DNA of 59,686 nucleotides, from positions 1 through 59,686 of the forward strand of contig JAUYQZ010000009.1 in NCBI GenBank assembly GCA_030695415.1, written 5' to 3'. Position 1 is the stretch's first letter, and the number at the start of each line of letters is the position of its first letter. The notes beneath the pieces are model-generated. The model saw only the letters and a list, made by a program, of their open reading frames with translations, had not been told where the DNA came from and searched no databases. Below are positions 52,959-59,686 of this stretch, piece by piece. A program made the translations under genes and the position numbers. This DNA is from Hylemonella sp. Lineage in GTDB: Bacteria; Pseudomonadota; Gammaproteobacteria; Burkholderiales; Burkholderiaceae_C.

Positions 52959-54089
52959 TTATTTTGCCCTGCGCGCCAGCACAGCGGCAGACAAGGACTC
53001 CAGCACCGTCAGGGAATCGTCCCAGCCCAGGCAAGCGTCGGTGATGCTCTTGCCGTATTCCAGCGCCGCGGCGTCGTCCTTGCCCGCCGTGAACTTTTGC
53101 GCACCGGAACGCAGGTGGCTTTCGACCATGAGGCCAAACACCTGGCGCGAGCCGCCAGCCACCTGGGCCGCAATGTCGCGGGCCACGTCCACCTGCTTTT
53201 CGTACTGCTTGGCGCTGTTGGCATGGCTGCAATCGACCATCAGGGTCGCGGGCAATTTGGCCGCCTCAAGCTCCTTGCAGGCTGCGGCCACACTGACAGC
53301 ATCGTAATTGGGTGTCTTTCCACCGCGCAAAATGACGTGGCAGTCCTTGTTGCCCTTGGTTTGCACCACTGCGACCTGGCCGTTTTTGTGCACCGACAAA
53401 AAGTGGTGGCCGCGTGCCGCTGCCTGGATCGCGTCGGTGGCAATGCGGATGTTGCCATCGGTGCCGTTTTTAAAGCCAATCGGTGCCGACAAGCCGGAAG
53501 CCAGCTCGCGGTGCACCTGGCTTTCGGTGGTGCGTGCGCCAATGGCGCCCCAGGAGATCAGGTCGCCGATGTACTGCGGGGAAATGACATCCAGAAACTC
53601 GCTGCCGGCCGGCAGTCCGAGGCGGTTGATCTCGATCAGCAACTGGCGCGCAATGCGCAGGCCTTCGTCGATCCGGTAGCTCTCATCAAGGTAGGGGTCA
53701 TTGATCAGCCCTTTCCAGCCGACGGTGGTGCGTGGTTTTTCAAAGTACACGCGCATCACAATTTCGAGCGTACCGGCGTACTTCTTGCGCTGCTCGGCCA
53801 GGCGGCGCGCGTACTCCACGGCGGCGACGGGGTCGTGGATGGAACACGGGCCAATCACCACCAGCAGGCGGTCATCCTTGCCCGCGATGATGTTGTGAAT
53901 GCTTTTGCGGGTCTGGGTGATCAGCGACTCAACCGCCGTGCCGCGAATCGGGAAAAAGCGGATTAAATGCTCGGGTGGAGGTAGCACGGTGATGTCCTTG
54001 ATGCGTTCGTCGTCGGTCTGGCTGGTTTTTTCGACGCTCGCATACCAGCCTTCAGGGGCGGGGCTGGCAGAGATGGCTTTGGCATTCAT
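52959..54089 (-). CDS. aroG: 3-deoxy-7-phosphoheptulonate synthase (type I, AroG/F/H-like)
   Basis: A 376-residue DAHP synthase that condenses phosphoenolpyruvate with erythrose 4-phosphate, the first step of the aromatic (shikimate) pathway. Type I motifs are DRLLVVIGPCSIHDPVAAVE, MRVYFEKPRTTVGWKGLIND, GARTTESQVHRELASGLSAP, IGFKNGTDGN and VDCSHANSAKQYEKQ. It is preceded by AGGAAG and by a complete attenuator leader. The feedback type (Phe, Tyr or Trp) cannot be read from sequence alone with certainty. Confidence 0.96.
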   Translation of the reverse strand: MNAKAISASPAPEGWYASVEKTSQTDDERIKDITVLPPPEHLIRFFPIRGTAVESLITQTRKSIHNIIAGKDDRLLVVIGPCSIHDPVAAVEYARRLAEQRKKYAGTLEIVMRVYFEKPRTTVGWKGLINDPYLDESYRIDEGLRIARQLLIEINRLGLPAGSEFLDVISPQYIGDLISWGAIGARTTESQVHRELASGLSAPIGFKNGTDGNIRIATDAIQAAARGHHFLSVHKNGQVAVVQTKGNKDCHVILRGGKTPNYDAVSVAAACKELEAAKLPATLMVDCSHANSAKQYEKQVDVARDIAAQVAGGSRQVFGLMVESHLRSGAQKFTAGKDDAAALEYGKSITDACLGWDDSLTVLESLSAAVLARRAK

Positions 54090-54157
54090 CGCAGGCTTCC
54101 TTTTTAGATTTCAGACAAGTTCAAAGAATCAGCAAAAAATTGAAGAGGCAAAAAAAA

Positions 54158-54177
54158 ACCGCCGGGCGTCCGGCGGT
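54158..54177 (-). terminator. Attenuator terminator in the aroG leader
   Basis: On the minus strand ACCGCCGG, ACGC loop, CCGGCGGT, then TTTTTTTTT. It lies between the leader peptide and aroG. Its 5' arm can pair instead with CCGGCGGT inside the leader gene (54224-54231), giving an antiterminator. Confidence 0.88.
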
Positions 54178-54205
54178 TTTTGGAGATTTGTTGCGTTTTT
54201 TTGGG

Positions 54206-54280
54206 TTACGCGAAAGTCTCTCTACCGCCGGAGGCGCTTGAGAACCAAAAGTAACCGAAATGAAATTTCGCTAAATTCAT
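54206..54280 (-). CDS. Aromatic-rich leader peptide of the aroG attenuator
   Basis: A 24-codon reading frame, MNLAKFHFGYFWFSSASG and six more residues, ending TAA. Codons 6-13 encode F-H-F-G-Y-F-W-F, so six of eight are Phe, Tyr or Trp. Codons 17-19 (TCC GGC GGT) contain the CCGGCGGT that is exactly complementary to the 5' arm of the terminator. This is the layout of a transcription attenuator. When charged aromatic tRNAs are short, the ribosome stalls on the aromatic codons and the antiterminator forms. When they are plentiful, it reaches the stop and the terminator forms. The mechanism is inferred from known pheA/trp systems. The ribosome site is weak. Confidence 0.82.
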   Translation of the reverse strand: MNLAKFHFGYFWFSSASGGRETFA

Positions 54281-54325
54281 ACTTTTAATATAGCACAGGT
54301 CAACAAAACACCCCCGCAAAGCGGC

Positions 54326-55861
54326 TCAGGCGGTGCCGCCCACCGTCAGCCCGTCAATGCGCAAAGTGGGCTGGCCCACGCCCACGGGAACGCTCTGGCC
54401 TTCCTTGCCGCAGGTGCCGACGCCGCTGTCGAGCTGCATGTCATTGCCCATCATGGTGACGCGGGTCAGCGCGTCCGGGCCGTTACCGACAATGGTGGCG
54501 CCCTTGACGGGGTAGAGGATTTTGCCGTTTTCAACCCAGAACGCTTCACTGGCCGAAAACACGAACTTGCCTGAGGTGATGTCGACCTGGCCGCCGGCAA
54601 AGTTGGTCGCGTACAGGCCTTTTTTGATGCTCGCCACAATTTCCTCGGGCGCCTTGTCGCCGCCCAGCATGAAGGTGTTGGTCATGCGCGGCATGGGCAC
54701 ATGGGCGTAGCTTTCGCGGCGGCCGTTGCCCGTGGGTTTGACCTTCATCAGGCGCGCATTGAGCGAATCCTGGATGTAGCCCTTCAGGATGCCGTCCTCG
54801 ATCAGCACGTTGCGCTGGCTGGCATGGCCTTCATCATCCACATTCAGCGAGCCGCGGCGGTCTGCAAGCGTGCCGTCATCGAGCACCGTGACCCCCTTGG
54901 CCGCCACGCGCTGGCCGATACGGCCTGAAAACGCACTGGAGCCTTTGCGGTTGAAATCACCCTCCAGCCCGTGGCCAATCGCCTCGTGCAACAAGATGCC
55001 AGGCCAGCCCGAGCCGAGCACCACGGTCATTTCGCCGGCAGGCGCGGGGCGCGCATCCAGGTTGGTCAGCGCCGCATTCACGGCAGCGTCCACGTACTCC
55101 CCAATTTGTGCGTCGTCGAAATAGGCCAGGCCAAAGCGACCACCGCCGCCACCAGAACCCACCTCGCGCCGGCCTTTTTGCTCGGCAATCACCGTCACGC
55201 TCAAGCGCACCAGCGGGCGCACATCGGCGGCCAGCGTGCCGTCGGCGCGCGCCACCATGACCACGTCATATTCGCTGGCCAGTCCGGCCATCACCTGCAC
55301 GATACGCGGATCTTTGGCTTTGGCGAGCTTTTCCACCTTTTCAAGCAGCTTGACTTTGGCGGTGCTGCCGAGCGTGGCAATCGGGTCCAGACCCTGGTAC
55401 AGCGATCGGCTGCTGGCAATTTTTCGGGTGGGCGTTTTCACGCGGCCGGCCTTGGCTGCGGCCGAGATACTGCGCACGGTGCGCGCTGCGTCGAGCAGCG
55501 AGGCTTCGGAAATATCATCGGAGTAGGCAAATGCGGTTTTCTCGCCGCTGACGGCGCGCACGCCCACGCCCTGGTCAATGCTGAAGGAGCCGGTTTTCAC
55601 GATCCCTTCCTCCAGGCTCCAGCCTTCACTGCGGGTGTACTGAAAGTAGAGGTCGGCGTCGTCCACCCCATAAGAGGTGATTTCGCCGAGGGCGCGGCTC
55701 AGGGAGGCTTCGGTCAGGCCGAAGGGCTCCAGCAGGAGTTTTTGGGCAATGACCAGACGCCCGGACGTGGACTCGTGCGTGGGTGACGCAGGACGCGCCA
55801 GGGGCCGCGCTCCCACACTGGTTTGACGAGCGGACGCAGGGACAGATTTGAGTGAGGTCAT
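54326..55861 (-). CDS. tldD: Metalloprotease TldD
   Basis: A 511-residue zinc protease of the TldD/PmbA family. It works with TldE (PmbA) to trim unfolded peptides, microcin precursors and CcdA. The zinc motif is HEAIGHGLEGD. GVGVRAVSGEKTAFAYSDDI near the N-terminus and IDGLTVGG at the end are family hallmarks. It has an N-terminal extension of about 35 residues beyond E. coli TldD (481). No other ATG is available near the conserved start. The TldE partner is not in the window. Confidence 0.95.
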   Translation of the reverse strand: MTSLKSVPASARQTSVGARPLARPASPTHESTSGRLVIAQKLLLEPFGLTEASLSRALGEITSYGVDDADLYFQYTRSEGWSLEEGIVKTGSFSIDQGVGVRAVSGEKTAFAYSDDISEASLLDAARTVRSISAAAKAGRVKTPTRKIASSRSLYQGLDPIATLGSTAKVKLLEKVEKLAKAKDPRIVQVMAGLASEYDVVMVARADGTLAADVRPLVRLSVTVIAEQKGRREVGSGGGGGRFGLAYFDDAQIGEYVDAAVNAALTNLDARPAPAGEMTVVLGSGWPGILLHEAIGHGLEGDFNRKGSSAFSGRIGQRVAAKGVTVLDDGTLADRRGSLNVDDEGHASQRNVLIEDGILKGYIQDSLNARLMKVKPTGNGRRESYAHVPMPRMTNTFMLGGDKAPEEIVASIKKGLYATNFAGGQVDITSGKFVFSASEAFWVENGKILYPVKGATIVGNGPDALTRVTMMGNDMQLDSGVGTCGKEGQSVPVGVGQPTLRIDGLTVGGTA

Positions 55862-55940
55862 CAGGCCATTGTAGGCAGTCTGACGCTGGCACGTCCCGGC
55901 AAGGCTTATGCCTGCCGCCAGGACCGTAATGCGCCGGAAA

Positions 55941-56276
55941 TCAAAGCGTCAGGTCGCTGACGGCGGCGCCCGGCCCATGGGTCTTGCACAGGTCAAGCTC
56001 CTTGTCGCGCTCTTTTTCGTCCGAAAACATCTGGCTTTGGCCAATCACCTGGCCATTGCCGGCCTTGAGCGTGAAATACGGGGCGCCATCTTTTCCGGCG
56101 AGGCGGTGGTAACGAGCATCGTCGGCTGCGTTTTTCTTGACCGACTCGATCCCGTTGACCGCACTGGCTTTGGTCTCATACATCTCACTGGTCAAAATGA
56201 CCTGCCCGGAATCGCCCTGCAGCGTGAAGAAATACTTGTTGTTCTTGGACAGCTTGAGCTCAAATTTTCCGGCCAT
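55941..56276 (-). CDS. YegP/UPF0339 (DUF1508) protein
   Basis: A 111-residue protein of two tandem DUF1508 repeats: FELKLSKNNKYFFTLQGDSG with VILTSEMYETKASAVNGIES, then APYFTLKAGNGQVIGQSQMF with SDEKERDKELDLC. This matches YegP-type proteins. Function is unknown; homologs are small soluble proteins sometimes linked to stress. The ATG has GGAGCAC upstream. Confidence 0.9.
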   Translation of the reverse strand: MAGKFELKLSKNNKYFFTLQGDSGQVILTSEMYETKASAVNGIESVKKNAADDARYHRLAGKDGAPYFTLKAGNGQVIGQSQMFSDEKERDKELDLCKTHGPGAAVSDLTL

Positions 56277-56410
56277 GGCAGTGCTCCTGGAGAGGGTTGG
56301 TAATGACTCAACATGTTACCGATTGCCGCGCCAGCCGTTGACCTCATCCAGGCCAGAAACACGGACCGCGTTGACATGCATCAAGCGGCCACCAATCACC
56401 CGTCAGCGCA

Positions 56411-56577
56411 GCTAGTGTGGTGTTGCACGCTATCCGGTACATAAAACCGCGTCTTTTTGTCCATGGCGGCGTTGCAAATCCGCGCAATAGCGGGGCTATT
56501 GCTGTGGTTTGCGCCTTGCCCTGAACAAAAAACCATCGGTTTTATTTGTACCATCAAGCATGCAACACCACACTAGC
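56411..56577. repeat. 167-bp palindromic element overlapping the rodA stop codon
   Basis: Perfect terminal arms GCTAGTGTGGTGTTGCA (56411-56427) and its complement (56561-56577). Inner arms GGTACATAAAACCG and CGGTTTTATTTGTACC follow, then CTTTTTGTCCATGGCGGC against TGCCCTGAACAAAAAACC. The core blocks CATGGCGGCGTTGCAAA and TTTGCGCCTTGCCCTG are shared with the repeat after groEL. The rodA stop (TAG) lies inside the right arm. Confidence 0.7.
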
Positions 56578-57715
56578 GCTTGACCCTGGCAATCGACATC
56601 AGCATGCCCAGCGCCAGCCCCAGCGTTACCATGGCGGTGCCGCCGTAACTGATGAAAGGCAGCGGCACGCCCACCACGGGCAGGATGCCGCTGACCATCC
56701 CCATGTTGACAAACGCATAGGTGAAGAAAATCGTGGTCAGCGCACCGGCCAGCAGCCGCGCAAACAGCGTCGAGGCTTGCAGCGCAATGGCCAGGCCGCG
56801 CCAGATCAGGAAAATAAACCCGGCAATGAGCAGCAAATTGCCGACCAGCCCGAACTCTTCGGAGTAAGCCGCAAAGATAAAGTCCGTGGTGCGCTCGGGA
56901 ATGAATGCCAGGTGCGTCTGCGTGCCGGCCATGAAGCCCTTGCCGAACACGCCGCCAGAGCCAATCGCAATCATGCCCTGAATGATGTGAAACCCCTTGC
57001 CCAGCGGGTCGCGCGTCGGGTCGAGCAAGGTGCAGATGCGCTGCTGCTGGTAGTCATGCAGGATGGACCAGCGCACCCCGTCGGCACACAGTTGCGGCTC
57101 AAACCACACCAGCAGGAAAATGCCGGCCAAGCCCAGCACCACGGGCGGCGCAATCAGCTTCCAGCTCAGGCCGGCAAAGAAAATAACCGCCAGGCCCGCC
57201 GCCAACACCAGCAAGGAGGTGCCCAGATCGGGTTGTTTCATGATCAGTCCGATGGGAATCACCAGCAACACACCCGCCACCAGAAAATCCAGCGGCCGCA
57301 ACTGGCCTTCGCGCTTCTGGAACCACCAGGCCAGCATCAGAGGCATGGCGATTTTCAGGATTTCGCTCGGCTGAATCACCATCCCGACGTTGAGCCAGCG
57401 CCGCGCCCCTTTTTTTGTGATGCCAAAGATGGCGACAGCCACCAACAGCGCCACGCCCATCACATACAGCGGGACAGCAAGGCTCATCAGGCGCTGCGGC
57501 GGTATCTGCGCCACCACAAACATGATGGCCCCGGCAATCAGCATGTTGCGGCCATGGTCCACAAAGCGGGTGCCATGTTCGTAGCCCGACGAGTACATGA
57601 TGAGCAAGCCTGCGCAGGCCAGCAGGAACACCGCAAACGCAAGCAGCCCATCAAAGCCCTGCAGCATGGGAAGAGTTCTCTTGTAGAAAGAGGGTTTGTC
57701 AAAAACGGCGGACAT
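56573..57715 (-). CDS. rodA: Rod-shape peptidoglycan polymerase RodA
   Basis: A 380-residue SEDS-family glycosyltransferase that polymerises lipid II along the cell side wall with PBP2. It has about ten membrane helices, and the SEDS motif WWFQKREGQLRPLDFLVAG is preceded by GARRWLNVGMVIQPSEILKI. KQPDLGTSLLVLAAGLAVIF and the loop with AIGSGGVFGKGFMAGTQT are typical. GIPPVVGVPLPFISYGGTAM near the end is the conserved final motif. The stop codon is contributed by the palindromic repeat. The partner mrdA (PBP2) gene is not in the window. Confidence 0.96.
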   Translation of the reverse strand: MSAVFDKPSFYKRTLPMLQGFDGLLAFAVFLLACAGLLIMYSSGYEHGTRFVDHGRNMLIAGAIMFVVAQIPPQRLMSLAVPLYVMGVALLVAVAIFGITKKGARRWLNVGMVIQPSEILKIAMPLMLAWWFQKREGQLRPLDFLVAGVLLVIPIGLIMKQPDLGTSLLVLAAGLAVIFFAGLSWKLIAPPVVLGLAGIFLLVWFEPQLCADGVRWSILHDYQQQRICTLLDPTRDPLGKGFHIIQGMIAIGSGGVFGKGFMAGTQTHLAFIPERTTDFIFAAYSEEFGLVGNLLLIAGFIFLIWRGLAIALQASTLFARLLAGALTTIFFTYAFVNMGMVSGILPVVGVPLPFISYGGTAMVTLGLALGMLMSIARVKR

Positions 57716-57828
57716 CGCTCATTATCCCGCGCCCGGAGCCCGCCTGGCCTGCAGACTGCCTGAATTCAGATGCCATCGGGGGGCAGCGCAGTACGCGAAG
57801 CGACAAGCGTGGGGGCACCTCTCTCGTT

Positions 57829-59685
57829 TCAGGCAATCAGGATCTCCACCACGGTCTGCCCCGGCGTGCTGTGCAGCGACAGCGTGGCACCTATCGCCTG
57901 GGCCCGCTCGCGCATCGACTGCAGGCCCTTGCGCAGCGGGGCCGTCGCATCAAAGCCGCAGCCGTTGTCCACCAGGCGCAGCCGCGTGCCCTGGGGTGTC
58001 ATCGTCGCCTCGATGCGCAGCACGCTGGCGTGAGCGTGCTGCAGCACATTGGAAAGCGCCTCGAACACCATGAACTGCAGCTGCCGCATGGCCTGCGCGT
58101 CCAGGCGCCGCACCGGCTCCAGCAGATCCACGCCCCACTGCAGTTCGATATCGGACGCCGCAAGGCGCGGCTCCAGCCGGTAGCGCAGATTGGCCAGCAA
58201 GGCCGTCACGTCACCTGGCGGCAGGTTCATGGTGTCGATGGACAGCTTGAGCTGGTCCAGCGTGTCGCGCAGGGTCTGGAGCAGCTCCTGCTGGCTGACC
58301 CGGCCCGACTGAAGCTGGCGGATGGCCGAACTGATGTGGGATCCCACGCCGTCGTGCATATCGCGCAGGATCCGGGTACGCTCGGCTGTGCGCTCCTGCT
58401 CGCGCGCCAGGATTTCAAGAATGCGGTAGCTTTCGGCAAGCTCGACTTCTTTTTGCGACACGCGCGCGGCCAGCGTGGCCAGCAGATCGCGCGCCTGGGC
58501 GCTCGCAGTGCGAAACCGTGCAATCACGATGTAGCCCAGCCCCAGGCCGAACAGCACCGAGGAATACCGCAGCAGGGTATTCGCGGCATAGGTCGGGTTA
58601 ATGCGAAACACATACAGGTCGCGCAGGCCGAACAAAACGTTAATCAACAAGGCCACCGCCACAACCCGGTGCGCCGTCGAGGCCTGGCGCAATGCCTGCC
58701 ACAGAAAAAAGACGCCAAAGCTCAACAGCGTAGCCCCCAGGACCGCGTACCAGAGCGTCAGCGCCAGCGGTTCGCCCCCACCCAGCGCCCACGCGGCCAT
58801 GCCGACGCTAGCGGCCATCAGCAGGCCCAGCCAGCGGCGAAACCACAGCGCTGCAGGGCGCCGGCCCCAGCCCGCCACTTCAACGCAAAACAGCGCCATA
58901 TTGACACCCCAGGCACCCAGCGCCACCACCTGCAGCGCACCCCACCAAGGCCAGGGCACGGGCGGGTTTTCGATCAGGGTATCGCTGACGGCCAGCGTCC
59001 AGAACAGCTCGGCCAGTCCGGCAAACAGGTAGAGCGGGTCGCGCCGGGTCCGACCCGCGTGATCGGGGGCCGTCTGGGTAACCCACAGCGACAGCGCCAT
59101 CAGTCCAACCACCAGGCTGAATGCCATCACCACCAGTGAACTGGTGCCGCGCCAGTGGTAATTACGCAGGTAGGCGGCATACACCGCCTCCTGCGGACCC
59201 ACCACCAGCGCAGAGAGTCCGCCGCGACGCCCCACATCGGCACGGATGTGCACCCGGATCAGGTTGGAGGAGCGCAGCAACGCGGGCGAGAGGGCGACAT
59301 AACGCGGCACCCGTGCATAGTCTGCACCGTTGTAATTCAGCAAGTCGCCCTGGCGCTGCAGCAGTGTGCCGTTGAGCCAGATCTCGTAGGCGTTGCCAAG
59401 GCGCGGCAGGTACAGCCCCCAGGGATCGACAGGCGACTCGGGCAAATCAAATGGCAGGTCAAACACCGCCTCGCCGCGCTGACCCTTGTTAAAACGGTCC
59501 CAGTGATAGGGCAGCTGCAGATTCTGGATGGTCGTGGCGCCATTGACCGTCACGCTGGCCCGCGCCTGGGTCAACTCTTGCGTCTGGGCCTGCGCCACGC
59601 CGACCAGCGCGAGCCAGCCCAGCAGCACCGACAGCAGCCACCCGACAGATGCAGATCTCCAGAGCCTTTTAGCGCACAACGCCAT
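57829..59685 (-). CDS. NarL-type sensor histidine kinase with 7TM sensory region
   Basis: A 618-residue protein whose ATG at 59685 lies one base from the window edge, so the true start could be further upstream. The opening MALCAKRLWRSASVGWLLSV...AQAQ looks like a signal peptide, which supports this start. A periplasmic beta-rich region (about 35-170) resembles 7TMR-DISM-type sensor domains. Seven membrane helices follow (about 180-400). The HisKA_3 dimerisation region has RILRDMHDGVGSHISSAIRQ with the phospho-acceptor histidine. The HATPase part has FEALSNVLQHAHASVLRIEA and RLVDNGCGFDA. It should pair with a LuxR-type response regulator, which is not visible here. Signal unknown. Confidence 0.88.
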   Translation of the reverse strand: MALCAKRLWRSASVGWLLSVLLGWLALVGVAQAQTQELTQARASVTVNGATTIQNLQLPYHWDRFNKGQRGEAVFDLPFDLPESPVDPWGLYLPRLGNAYEIWLNGTLLQRQGDLLNYNGADYARVPRYVALSPALLRSSNLIRVHIRADVGRRGGLSALVVGPQEAVYAAYLRNYHWRGTSSLVVMAFSLVVGLMALSLWVTQTAPDHAGRTRRDPLYLFAGLAELFWTLAVSDTLIENPPVPWPWWGALQVVALGAWGVNMALFCVEVAGWGRRPAALWFRRWLGLLMAASVGMAAWALGGGEPLALTLWYAVLGATLLSFGVFFLWQALRQASTAHRVVAVALLINVLFGLRDLYVFRINPTYAANTLLRYSSVLFGLGLGYIVIARFRTASAQARDLLATLAARVSQKEVELAESYRILEILAREQERTAERTRILRDMHDGVGSHISSAIRQLQSGRVSQQELLQTLRDTLDQLKLSIDTMNLPPGDVTALLANLRYRLEPRLAASDIELQWGVDLLEPVRRLDAQAMRQLQFMVFEALSNVLQHAHASVLRIEATMTPQGTRLRLVDNGCGFDATAPLRKGLQSMRERAQAIGATLSLHSTPGQTVVEILIA

Positions 59686-59686
59686 C

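Noticed and set aside
56546..57763. 405-codon plus-strand frame across rodA
   Set aside because: Antisense to rodA, Gln/His-rich shadow sequence; also runs through the palindromic repeat.

Overview
The window is about 59.7 kb of GC-rich chromosome from a betaproteobacterium, most likely family Comamonadaceae (Burkholderiales). Supporting signs are the trimeric porin type, the accB-accC-prmA-DUF3426-pfkB gene order, pilS-pilR, HexR beside tal-pgi, a lysine/alanine-rich histone H1-like protein, and short intergenic repeats built on GCTATT...AATAGC. Both window edges cut through or touch genes: a CHAT-domain gene on the left and a sensor kinase on the right. No CRISPR array, rRNA operon, phage or transposase gene was seen.

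Bases 1-9,910 form the most unusual block. Eight minus-strand genes overlap by 4-14 bases (seven junctions, five of them ATGA). In transcription order they are a CHASE2-adenylate cyclase, an MlaE-type permease, a second CHASE2 membrane protein, a secreted caspase-like protease with an EF-hand loop and a DUF4384 domain, an ABC-ATPase-like protein that has lost its Walker A motif, an MCE (MlaD-like) protein, a TPR-like lipoprotein and a secreted DUF4384 protein. A convergent CHAT protease gene sits next to it. The block looks like one envelope module joining signal sensing, cAMP, clan CD proteases and lipid transport. It is the best candidate for an undescribed system.

Bases 10,000-25,700 are mostly housekeeping: groES-groEL under a CIRCE operator, a Tat-exported metallo-beta-lactamase-fold hydrolase, a TPR/GT41 glycosyltransferase, pgi and tal, hexR with its operator, a DUF3047 lipoprotein, a porin, an orphan Phd-like antitoxin beside coq7, an OsmC protein, ilvA, an enoyl-CoA hydratase and tRNA-Met(CAT). 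Bases 25,850-30,110 are a small glycosylation cluster: a TPR/GT9-like gene, a decayed tandem copy of its catalytic part, and two more glycosyltransferases. Bases 30,200-38,700 hold miaB, ffh, a 245-bp palindromic MITE-like element, ypjD, a PP0621-type gene, pilS-pilR and ampD.

Bases 38,900-44,200 carry nrdA-nrdB behind two NrdR boxes, and the histone H1-like gene. Bases 44,290-50,740 are a minus-strand run of accB, accC, prmA, a zinc-ribbon DUF3426 gene, a pfkB-family kinase, tlpA and a conserved unknown. The right end has mpl, aroG, tldD, a yegP-like gene, rodA and a NarL-type histidine kinase. Upstream of aroG is a complete, apparently unannotated transcription attenuator: a 24-residue leader peptide with six aromatic residues among codons 6-13, an antiterminator segment and an intrinsic terminator.
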